Of a DNA stretch of 12,822 nucleotides, positions 1 through 6,275 are shown in pieces. How positions within the stretch are numbered: position 1 is the first letter of the stretch; each line of letters opens with the position of its first letter. This DNA comes from Verrucomicrobia bacterium UBA3841 (GTDB lineage: Bacteria; Verrucomicrobiota; Kiritimatiellia; RFP12; UBA1067): positions 1 through 12,822 of the forward strand of contig DGHT01000067.1 of assembly GCA_002392765.1 (NCBI GenBank), written 5' to 3'. Below the pieces are notes generated by a model that ran no database searches, was not told the DNA's origin, and saw only the letters and a program-made list of their open reading frames with translations. The position numbers and the translations under genes were made by a program.

Positions 1-435
1 AGGCATCGGGGCGGTTGTTCTGCGCCGCGTTATCTTGCGCCTTGCGGCGGCGAGTTCGCGGCGACGCTCCGTCTCGCGTGCGTAGTAGAACGGACGGCGG
101 CAGCGCCTCAATTTCTGCATCAGTTCGCGCTTCATTAGATCGCGCTCGACCGGATCGGCGAATTTCGCGATTTTGTTGCGCATGTAGATCCCGACATCAG
201 CCATGGCGAAGGCGCAGAGAAGGAGAGGGTTTGTCTTCGAGTCGAACACTTTTGGCGTATTGCGCCATTTCAGCCGGTCCTCCGCACTGAATTCGCCGTC
301 GGGACGCCTTTTCATGCGCGGACGGTATGTATGCATGTCGATATATTGCCCGACCAGCGTTTTCGCCTCGCTGTACGTCCAGCCGTTATGATACGCATAC
401 CAGTATGCCGAATGTTTATATTTTGCCGCTGCCAT
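1..435 (-). CDS. Hypothetical basic protein, 3' end outside window
   Basis: An open minus-strand frame of 145 codons starts at ATG 435-433 and has no stop before the window edge, so only the N-terminal part is seen. It begins MAAAKYKHSAYWYAYHNG. AAGGA at 442-446 lies 6 nt before the ATG, and a TATAAT box at 496-501 lies further upstream. The first half is rich in Tyr and Trp (WYAYHNGWTYSEAKTLVGQY). The last 45 residues are strongly basic (RRELAAARRKITRRR), which would suit nucleic-acid binding. No signal peptide or membrane segment is evident. I do not recognise the family. Support comes from unbroken coding and a credible ribosome site; the plus-strand frames over it look like shadows. Confidence 0.6.
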   Translation of the reverse strand, partial: MAAAKYKHSAYWYAYHNGWTYSEAKTLVGQYIDMHTYRPRMKRRPDGEFSAEDRLKWRNTPKVFDSKTNPLLLCAFAMADVGIYMRNKIAKFADPVERDLMKRELMQKLRRCRRPFYYARETERRRELAAARRKITRRRTTAPMP

Positions 436-495
436 ACTCCATCCTTATCCTTATATAGCCATCAAAAACCATTTCAATTCCGCTTCACATGCCAT

Positions 496-501
496 ATTAT
501 A
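496..501 (-). promoter_or_regulatory. Putative -10 box for the 435 gene
   Basis: A perfect TATAAT on the minus strand lies about 60 nt upstream of the ATG at 435. No good -35 hexamer is visible at 16-18 nt. The expected -35 zone overlaps the first copy of the 27-bp repeat (503-534), so the repeat may influence this promoter. That last point is inference. Confidence 0.4.
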
Positions 502-502
502 C

Positions 503-793
503 CATAAAATGAGAATCTTGTGCGGAAAATCTTATTGTATGCGGGAATTGTTGATTAGCGAGCTCCTATCCTACACATAAGCAATGCGGAATGAGAATCT
601 TATGCGGAAAATCTTAACAGAGCGACTGAATTTGAACAGTGACTAGTTTTTAAGAAGTCTCTCTATGAAGTTCAAGTCGACATAATGAGAATCTTATGCG
701 GAAAATCTTATCGAGAGTGGATGGCTATTGATTTAGGTGTAGCCACCCCATTGCATAAGCGAACCATAATGAGAATTTCGTGCGGAAAATCTT
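503..793 (+). repeat. Cluster of four 27-bp MRI-type elements
   Basis: Four direct copies lie at 503-534, 589-617, 681-710 and 765-793, separated by unrelated sequence of 54, 63 and 54 nt. The consensus is AATGAGAATCTTATGCGG followed by AAAATCTTA. Inside each, AATCTTA recurs on either side of TGCGGAA in the best copies. Read as protein, each begins MRILCGKS or a near variant, and copies 3 and 4 are in the same frame. None has a clear Shine-Dalgarno sequence here. The same core recurs on the minus strand at 7731, 8393, 10057 and 11594, there fused to a signal-peptide-like start. The cluster lies in the upstream region of the 435 gene and could be a regulatory array or gene-start fossils. Confidence 0.8.
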
Positions 794-900
794 GAGCGAT
801 TCTGGAAGGTACCCTTCTGACCGTTTACAGCATAATGATAGGGTCGGCAGCATGTTCAGTCATTTCAAAAGAACAACACACTCGCTAGATTCGACAACGG

Positions 901-1035
901 ATGGCATACGCCTTGAACCAAGGGCGAATCTATGAGGCGGATGCCACGGTAAAGGCACTCCTTGCGGTGTTAATAACTCCAACGCGATTTAAGGAGATGC
1001 ACCTTCCCGCCGAATTGCATTCACTCTCGCTGTAG
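901..1035 (+). CDS. Possible small ORF running into the minisatellite
   Basis: An ATG-to-TAG frame of 44 codons starts MAYALNQGRIYEADATVKAL and ends in the first minisatellite unit. A single C-to-T change relative to later units (CAG to TAG) makes its stop. There is no convincing ribosome site. The product is not recognised. It may be the remnant of a longer protein whose C-terminus contained 17-residue repeats (LPAELHSLSLQQF). The region from 794 to 900 shows nothing else. Confidence 0.2.
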   Translation: MAYALNQGRIYEADATVKALLAVLITPTRFKEMHLPAELHSLSL

Positions 1036-1178
1036 CAATTCATGGTGATGCTCCTTCCCGCCGAATTGCATTCACTCTCGCTGCAGCAATTCATGCTGAT
1101 GCTCCTTCCCGCCGAATTGCATTCACTCTCGCTGCAGCAATTCATGCTGATGCACCTTCCCGCCGAGGTGCATTCACA
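997..1178. repeat. 51-bp tandem minisatellite, about 3.5 units
   Basis: Units begin at 997, 1048, 1099 and 1150, the last partial. Each contains CTTCCCGCCGAATTGCATTC and then CTCTCGCTGCAGCAATTC. GAATTGC and GCAATTC within one unit form a 7-bp inverted repeat with a 16-nt loop around a CTGCAG palindrome. A unit of 51 bp equals 17 codons, so both strands keep their frame: plus gives LPAELHSLSLQQF and minus gives NCCSESECNSAGR. The plus frame carries a TAG in unit 1, while the minus frame is open across the full units. Units 2 and 3 are nearly identical, which points to recent expansion. Confidence 0.9.
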
Positions 1179-1323
1179 CTGTTACGCGGATTCTACATCT
1201 TCCCGACGCATCTCATTATACCTGATGTCGCCATTTTGCACTTTGCTTTCCTGCGAGACAAGAAACAACAAGCGCTATCAGGCAAAAACCGCCGCGTAAA
1301 CAATCGACGCCGCAGTTGGCGCG

Positions 1324-3240
1324 TCAGCGCAGACGGTAAATGACGAGCGAAAGCGGTGGAAGAGTGTCGGCGCCTTCAAGCGTAAACGGCGCGACCTCTT
1401 CCTTCAATGTCTCCGGCTCGGCGGGCGAGTTGTGCGCAAGACGGTCCGGGCCCGTAAACTCGGTGCGGGTGCCGGATCCCGCGACGCCGCGTATCTCAAC
1501 TAGTTGCGCTTCCTCGGTGCAGTTGACGAGTTTGAGTATGATGTCGCCGGACGCGTCGCGCATCGCGCTGGCCTGGACGTTCTCGATGACGTTGCGGTTC
1601 ACGCCCTTCCCCCAGGCGAAGTTAGTGTCCGTCTCGTAAGTCCCCGTTTCGACCGAGACCTTGAGCACCTCCGCGCCGCGGTTTTCGCTGAAGAGCTTCT
1701 GCACGTTCCAGCTCGGCGATACAAAGGAGCCGGTTGTTGTCGGATATACCATATTCGGCGTCCACGCGGTGTGCTGGGCGTTGGCGAAAAGCGGCGCATA
1801 CGCCGCAAGCTTCACCTGCGACTGGTTTCGTTCGAGCCCGAGCATGAACGCCGCCTCGCCGATCGCGCCGCGCAGCGAACCATAGCGATGGGTGTACGTG
1901 GTCACGGCGTATTCGCCAACGAAAATGCCGAAATCTCCTTTTGGCGCGTCGTATTCATGCGCGAGCGCCCCCATGAAGCGGTCGGGCGAGTCGTAGAAAT
2001 GGTCGTCGCGCAAGTCCTTCGGATCGTCAACCCTTTTCGTAGACTTCCAGTTGTCGAACACGAGCTTCACACCCGGATACTTCTCGCGGACTGCCTTTGC
2101 GATGAGCGCGTACCGTTCCTCGTACGCCCCGCCGCCGTTCTCGTTGCCGATCTCGAGATACTCGAGTCCGAACGGTTCGGGATGCCCCGCCGCGGCGCGC
2201 TTGGAGCCCCACGTCGAATTCACCGGACCGTTCGCATATTCAATACAGTCTAGCGCGTCCTGTACAAACTCGTCCATCTTGTCCATCGGCACGGTCTCCT
2301 TGTGCGACATGCCGCAGTTTATGCAGTAGAGAGGCTTTGCGCCCAGCGCCTCCGCCAGGAGGAGGTATTCGTGGAATCCGACGCCGTTCGTGGACCAGTA
2401 CTTCCAGATGTTCCACTGCGTGCGGCGGTTCCACTTGTCGCCAATCGTCGTCTTCCAGCGGTAGGCGTCCTTCATCGTGTCGCCCTCCACCCAGCATCCG
2501 CCGGGGAATCGCACGAACGACGGCTTCAGCGCGGCAAGCTTCTCGACAAGGTCGCGGCGGAAGAGTCCCGCCACTGCATCCGCAGGGAAGAGGCTGACGT
2601 GGTCCAGCTGAGCTTCCATGCCTTGGCGTCCGCCCTTCCGGTCCGGCGCGAAGCGCAGGACGAGCCGCGCCTGCGCCTCGTCGTCGTTCGCGACGAGCGT
2701 CGCGGTAAACGTATGCCACTCGCCATCGCCATGAACACCCTCGATCCGCGCCGTCGCAAGCGGCGGCTTGCAGTAGGCCTCAAGCGCCACGTCGACCGCC
2801 TTCACGCCGTCGCCCTTGAGCGCGAACGAGAGGTTGTACGCGGCGCCCTTCTTCACGCCCATGCCGAAGTATCCTTCGTTCGCCACGCCCGCGCCGCTGC
2901 GTCCACGCACAGTCATGCAGTGCCTGTCGTTCGGATGCGCATCCGGCTTGTCGCTCAGGAAACATTCCGCGCCGCCTACCGGATTCCAGTATTCGAGCGT
3001 CAGCTCCCCGCGGCGCCCGTTGCCGTCCTCGAAAGAACGGTTGCGCACCATTTCCGCGTAGACGCCTCCGTCGAGCGAAAGATCAATGTCCTCGAAGAAA
3101 ATCCCCCATAGGTCTGGAGACGCCTCGCCGACGATTGCGGACGGATCGACCGTCACAACGGTCGCGGACGGCGCGGAAGCAGCGTTCGCGCCGACAGACG
3201 CCGCAGTCAGCGCCGCGGCCAAAAAGAGTGTGGTTTTCAT
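1324..3240 (-). CDS. Secreted alpha-L-arabinofuranosidase, GH51
   Basis: This predicted exo-enzyme removes arabinofuranosyl groups from arabinan, arabinoxylan or pectin side chains. The chosen start gives 638 aa and a classic signal peptide (MKTTLFLAAALTAASVGANA). A longer start at 3276 would put 12 polar residues before it. N-terminal GH51 hallmarks are GIFFEDIDLSLDGG and YAEMVRNRSFED. Residues about 85-220 look like an inserted carbohydrate-binding beta-sandwich. The catalytic barrel follows with RFPGGCWVEGD. The acid/base Glu is about residue 367 in LEIGNENGG, and the nucleophile Glu is about 443 in FVGEYA. The C-terminus is a beta domain ending LSLVIYRLR, giving a normal family length. 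It lies 90 bp after the RraA-family gene but has its own TATAAT 6 nt before the ATG and no Shine-Dalgarno sequence. The family call is firm; the natural substrate is inferred. Confidence 0.93.
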   Translation of the reverse strand: MKTTLFLAAALTAASVGANAASAPSATVVTVDPSAIVGEASPDLWGIFFEDIDLSLDGGVYAEMVRNRSFEDGNGRRGELTLEYWNPVGGAECFLSDKPDAHPNDRHCMTVRGRSGAGVANEGYFGMGVKKGAAYNLSFALKGDGVKAVDVALEAYCKPPLATARIEGVHGDGEWHTFTATLVANDDEAQARLVLRFAPDRKGGRQGMEAQLDHVSLFPADAVAGLFRRDLVEKLAALKPSFVRFPGGCWVEGDTMKDAYRWKTTIGDKWNRRTQWNIWKYWSTNGVGFHEYLLLAEALGAKPLYCINCGMSHKETVPMDKMDEFVQDALDCIEYANGPVNSTWGSKRAAAGHPEPFGLEYLEIGNENGGGAYEERYALIAKAVREKYPGVKLVFDNWKSTKRVDDPKDLRDDHFYDSPDRFMGALAHEYDAPKGDFGIFVGEYAVTTYTHRYGSLRGAIGEAAFMLGLERNQSQVKLAAYAPLFANAQHTAWTPNMVYPTTTGSFVSPSWNVQKLFSENRGAEVLKVSVETGTYETDTNFAWGKGVNRNVIENVQASAMRDASGDIILKLVNCTEEAQLVEIRGVAGSGTRTEFTGPDRLAHNSPAEPETLKEEVAPFTLEGADTLPPLSLVIYRLR

Positions 3241-3246
3241 GGCGCA

Positions 3247-3252
3247 ATTATA
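3247..3252 (-). promoter_or_regulatory. -10 box of GH51 gene, leaderless arrangement
   Basis: A perfect TATAAT on the minus strand is followed by only six bases (TGCGCC) and the ATG at 3240. Initiation about 7 nt after the box would fall on the start codon. No ribosome-binding sequence is present. The -35 region is weak. Confidence 0.5.
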
Positions 3253-3330
3253 CCAAATCGCGCTTGTAAAATCCATCCCCCTTTTGCGGACGCAACTCCC
3301 GCGAGGCGGCGGCTTGTCCGTCCGGACGTA

Positions 3331-4086
3331 TCAGAAGTAGCCGCCTTTGTCGATGATCTCGCTGATGGTGTCGCCCTGCCGCACCCACGAGAAGATGTCC
3401 ACCTCGTTGCGCTCGATTCCCTCGGCGCGAAGCAGCACTTCGTAGGCGATCTCGCGCGGAATGCAGATGACCCCGTCTATGTCGCCCATTATAATGTCGC
3501 CCGGACGCACCGTGACCTTGCCGATCTTCACCGGAACCTGGTAGTGAGTGATCATGCAGCGTCCGAGCGATCCGTTCGACACGCGATACTTGTAGAAGAC
3601 CGGGAACTTCTGCTCCAGTATCTGCTTCGTGTCGCGGATTCCGCCCGCGATCACCGCGCCGCGTATCCCCTTCGTGATCGCCGTCGCAGTCATGACGCCG
3701 CCCCAGAGCGACGCCTCGACGTCGTCGGAGGTGTCCCACACGACGACGCCGTTGGGCTTGAAGTCGTCGAGCATCTGGGCGCGGAAAGTCATCTCGCCCT
3801 CGATCATGCAGTTCGGCGCGCTCTTCACCGTGAACGCTTCGCCGCAGACGACCATCTCGTCGCGAAGCGGCATTATTTCGTGCGGCAGGTTCTGGTCGAG
3901 AAGGCACGCCTCTCGCATGACATCGTTGACGCAGCCGGTGTACAGCTTTTCGAAGCGCTCGCACAGCTCCTTGACGGGGATTGGGAATTCGTTTGTCGGC
4001 ACGCTCTGGCGTTTCGCGATTAGCTTGTCGAGTTTCATAAGGCCCGCTTCCTTGGCCTTAGTGCGCATATCTGCTAGTGATGGCAT
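3331..4086 (-). CDS. RraA-family protein (HMG-aldolase-like)
   Basis: A 251-aa member of the RraA / 4-hydroxy-4-methyl-2-oxoglutarate aldolase superfamily. Known members are metal-dependent class II pyruvate aldolases or oxaloacetate decarboxylases; E. coli RraA instead inhibits RNase E. The active-site region is visible as WGGVMTATAITKGIRGAVIAGG followed by Arg151-Asp152, and the later GDIDGVICIP loop is also typical. The N-terminal extension (residues 1-45) is longer than in E. coli RraA and is typical of the aldolase-like paralogues. GAAAGGA at 4092-4098 lies 5 nt before the ATG. It sits between the MFS transporter and the GH51 gene on the same strand. Cleavage of a 2-keto-3-deoxy sugar acid would suit the pathway but is inference. 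Confidence 0.85.
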   Translation of the reverse strand: MPSLADMRTKAKEAGLMKLDKLIAKRQSVPTNEFPIPVKELCERFEKLYTGCVNDVMREACLLDQNLPHEIMPLRDEMVVCGEAFTVKSAPNCMIEGEMTFRAQMLDDFKPNGVVVWDTSDDVEASLWGGVMTATAITKGIRGAVIAGGIRDTKQILEQKFPVFYKYRVSNGSLGRCMITHYQVPVKIGKVTVRPGDIIMGDIDGVICIPREIAYEVLLRAEGIERNEVDIFSWVRQGDTISEIIDKGGYF

Positions 4087-4103
4087 AGTAATCCTTTCAG
4101 CTT

Positions 4104-4174
4104 AGGAGTTAGGAGTTAAGAGTTAAGAGTTGCGAGTTGTTGTCCTGAAGTCCGAATTCCTTGGTCAGAAGTCC
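4104..4174. repeat. Reiterated words at the transporter 3' end
   Basis: The stretch holds iterated AGGAGTTA and AAGAGTTA words, then GAAGTCC-type words. The part above 4116 is translated as the last ~20 residues of the MFS protein (RTSDQGIRTSGQQLATLNS). Similar words recur at 6884-6955 inside mannonate dehydratase. The tail therefore looks like repeat sequence captured into the coding frame. Confidence 0.7.
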
Positions 4175-5390
4175 TATATTGCCTCGCACGCGCAATGGCG
4201 ATGATTACCGCGCCGGCGAGGTAGAACGCCGCGAGAGATGCAAGCGCGGCGGTCGAGGAGAACGAGTCCTTTACGAATCCAAGCGCAACCGGCGAGGTCG
4301 AGCCGAATACGAAAGCGATGCACAGCATTATGCCTGCGCCGGAGGCGTGGTATCTCTGCGGGATTATGTCGAAAAGCGACGCCATGAGGTTGGAATCGTA
4401 CACGCCGCGAAAAACGCCGAAGAGCGCCATCGCAACGCAGCACAGGGCAAGCGAAGGCGCGTATGCCATCCAGACTATGAACGGCACGCCGAGCGCAAGT
4501 CCGGCGATGTTCGTCTCCATCCTGACAGACGGGCGGCGCTGTGCAAGACGGTCGGAGATGCGTCCGCCCAGTGTTACGCCGACGAACGCGCCAAGGTAGT
4601 GCCAAAGCACGGCGTTAAGCGCCGCCGCGCCGGGTGCCATGCCGAACGTCCCCGCAAGGTGGCTTGGCATCCACGTCTTGAAGCCGACGTCGACGTATAT
4701 CATCATGCCGAGCCCCGCCGCAAGGAGAATCGCAGAGGGATTGCCGACAAAGACTTTGAAGGCTTCCTTGAGGGACGGCTTCGTTTCACCGGCGGTCGAT
4801 TGCATTCGATTGCTTTCGATAGCAGTCGATTGCCCTCCCCGCAATCCAAACGCCATCACGACGGCCCAGAGGATGCCGATTCCGCCGAACAGCTTGAATG
4901 GCACTCGCCAGCCTTCCGCGCCCGACTGCGCAAGCCAACCCGACGCTGCGCTACATCCGATGATGCCAACGTAAAGCCCCATCTGGAGGATCGAAAGCGC
5001 AGTCGCGCGCGTTTCCTTGTGGAGCTCGCCGACGATCGACGTAGCGGACGGATAGTAGAACGACTGTCCGACGCCGTTGAGTACTCCGTATGCGAGGAGG
5101 ATGAGTCCGAGACACGACACGAACCCCGACGCGAATATTCCGAGACAGAACACGAACACGCCCGAGACGACCATCCACTTGCGGTTGAAGAGATCGGCAG
5201 TCAGCCCCGCGAACGGCACGGAGAGCCCGTACACGAATGTGAAGACTGTCGCCACAAGGCCGATTTGCGCGGCGGTGACGCCAAGCGCGCCCTGTATCGA
5301 CGACAGCGTCGCGCTGAATATCTGCCGCGTACCCTGCTGGAGGAAGAACGCCACCCAGAGAAGCGCCAATGCTCGCCATTTGTAGTGCAT
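4116..5390 (-). CDS. MFS transporter, probable sugar/uronate uptake
   Basis: A 424-aa major facilitator with about 12 hydrophobic helices. The loop 2-3 signature is GLTADLFNRKWMV and the matching central loop is GGRISDRLAQRRPSVRM. The N-terminus (MHYKWRALALLWVAFFLQQG) enters helix 1 directly, with no signal peptide. Helix 4-5 has GVGQSFYYPSATSIV, as in anion/sugar-acid porters. Its position between SDR and RraA genes in a mannonate dehydratase block suggests a hexuronate, aldonate or oligosaccharide substrate, which is inference. There is no clear Shine-Dalgarno sequence; the upstream 64 bp is mostly GTTGAAAGG words. The last ~20 residues are encoded by spacer-type repeats and are probably not part of the functional fold. 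Confidence 0.88.
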   Translation of the reverse strand: MHYKWRALALLWVAFFLQQGTRQIFSATLSSIQGALGVTAAQIGLVATVFTFVYGLSVPFAGLTADLFNRKWMVVSGVFVFCLGIFASGFVSCLGLILLAYGVLNGVGQSFYYPSATSIVGELHKETRATALSILQMGLYVGIIGCSAASGWLAQSGAEGWRVPFKLFGGIGILWAVVMAFGLRGGQSTAIESNRMQSTAGETKPSLKEAFKVFVGNPSAILLAAGLGMMIYVDVGFKTWMPSHLAGTFGMAPGAAALNAVLWHYLGAFVGVTLGGRISDRLAQRRPSVRMETNIAGLALGVPFIVWMAYAPSLALCCVAMALFGVFRGVYDSNLMASLFDIIPQRYHASGAGIMLCIAFVFGSTSPVALGFVKDSFSSTAALASLAAFYLAGAVIIAIARARQYRTSDQGIRTSGQQLATLNS

Positions 5391-5397
5391 ATTTAAA

Positions 5398-5422
5398 GTT
5401 GAAAGGTTGAAAAGTTGAAAGG
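5398..5422. repeat. GTTGAAAGG word repeat between SDR and MFS genes
   Basis: Three near-tandem copies of GTTGAAA(A)GG lie immediately upstream of the transporter start. The same word, on the opposite strand, forms coding sequence inside mannonate dehydratase at 7199-7226 and 12366-12393, where it encodes part of a conserved helix. Confidence 0.75.
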
Positions 5423-5454
5423 TTTATGTCGAAGCGGCGGACATCGGCCCGACC

Positions 5455-6159
5455 TTAGCCTGGGAGGGAAAGTCCGCCGTCGACCATGATCGTCGCGCCG
5501 GTGATGTAGCGTCCCGCATCGGACGCGAGGAGAAGCGCCGCGCCAGCGGCGTCCTCGGGCATCGCATAGTCGTGCATCGGTATCGCCGCCTTCACCTTCG
5601 GGCCGTAGACCGGATCGGCGAGGCACTCCTTGTTGCGGTCAGTACAGAAAACTCCGGGGCAGAGGTTGTTGACGGTAATCCCCTCCGGCGCTACCTGGCG
5701 CGCGATACCGCGGACGAGGTTCTCCTGCGCGGACTTCGTCGCCGCGTATACACACATGTCGGGATGCGGCCTGCGCTCGTTTACGGAACCTACGACGATG
5801 AGACGCCCCCATTTCTGCGCCTTCATCTTCGCGTAGCACAGTTGGAACATCCTTAGCGTCGCAAGGAAGTTAACCTGAAGCTCCTTCTGCGCCTCGTCCA
5901 TCGGAAACTCAGTCCATGGTATCTTCGCCTGGATCGACGCGTTCGCAACGAGGATGTCAGGCAGCATTCCGTCCGCCTCCAACCCGCGGAAATACGCTTC
6001 AATGGCCGCAGGATCCGAAAGGTCGCAGACCTTCGTGTTGTGGCGCAGAACCTTCGCACCGTATTCCTCGAGCGCGTCGCCGATGGCCTTGCCGATTCCG
6101 CGCGTAGAGCCGGTCACAAGTGCGACCTTGCCGGAAAGGTCGAATTTTTCCCTTATCAT
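5455..6159 (-). CDS. SDR-family NAD(P)-dependent oxidoreductase
   Basis: A 234-aa classical short-chain dehydrogenase. The cofactor loop TGSTRGIG is at residues 16-23. The usual NNAG is replaced by ANAS at about 72-75. The catalytic triad is Ser125, Tyr138 and Lys142 (YAATK), and the C-terminal part carries the usual ITGATIMVDGG. AGGAG at 6167-6171 lies 7 nt before the ATG, which fixes the start. It follows mannonate dehydratase by about 115 bp, with a possible promoter and a leader hairpin between. SDR enzymes act as fructuronate/mannonate oxidoreductases in some bacteria (the B. subtilis YjmF type), so interconversion of fructuronate and mannonate is a reasonable guess. The family is certain; the substrate is inferred. 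Confidence 0.9.
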   Translation of the reverse strand: MIREKFDLSGKVALVTGSTRGIGKAIGDALEEYGAKVLRHNTKVCDLSDPAAIEAYFRGLEADGMLPDILVANASIQAKIPWTEFPMDEAQKELQVNFLATLRMFQLCYAKMKAQKWGRLIVVGSVNERRPHPDMCVYAATKSAQENLVRGIARQVAPEGITVNNLCPGVFCTDRNKECLADPVYGPKVKAAIPMHDYAMPEDAAGAALLLASDAGRYITGATIMVDGGLSLPG

Positions 6160-6189
6160 CTTTCTGCTCCTCTCGTTTTAAATCCACCG

Positions 6190-6208
6190 TGCGGAGCCAC
6201 ACTCCGCA
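6190..6208. other. Hairpin in SDR leader
   Basis: TGCGGAG and CTCCGCA form a perfect 7-bp stem around a 5-nt loop, about 30 nt upstream of the SDR start. No T-run follows on the minus strand, so it is not a convincing terminator. It may be an mRNA-stabilising leader stem or a dispersed palindromic repeat. Confidence 0.5.
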
Positions 6209-6217
6209 ACGCAGGAA

Positions 6218-6253
6218 ATTCTATCATATCACACTTTTTCATACTATATACAA
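6218..6253 (-). promoter_or_regulatory. Possible promoter of the SDR-MFS-RraA segment
   Basis: The minus strand shows TTGTAT (6248-6253), a 19-nt spacer and TATGAT (6223-6228). An overlapping TAGAAT lies at 6218-6223. The stretch is much more AT-rich than the genes on either side. It would let the SDR gene be expressed apart from mannonate dehydratase. Confidence 0.35.
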
Positions 6254-6275
6254 ACTGGCAAAAAACAGTCACATT

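Noticed and set aside
503..793. CRISPR array
   Set aside because: Only four imperfect repeats, with spacers of 54-63 nt and no cas genes. The same core recurs as gene starts elsewhere.
1306..1325. Terminator after the GH51 gene
   Set aside because: The GACGC/GCGTC stem is short with a bulge, overlaps the stop codon and lacks a T-tract.
1504..3111. Long plus-strand ORFs of 249 and 269 codons
   Set aside because: They are Arg/Val-rich antisense frames of the GH51 gene with no recognisable motif.
4161..5396. Plus-strand ORF of 411 codons
   Set aside because: It is the antisense of the MFS gene, full of charged residues, without a start signal or family likeness.
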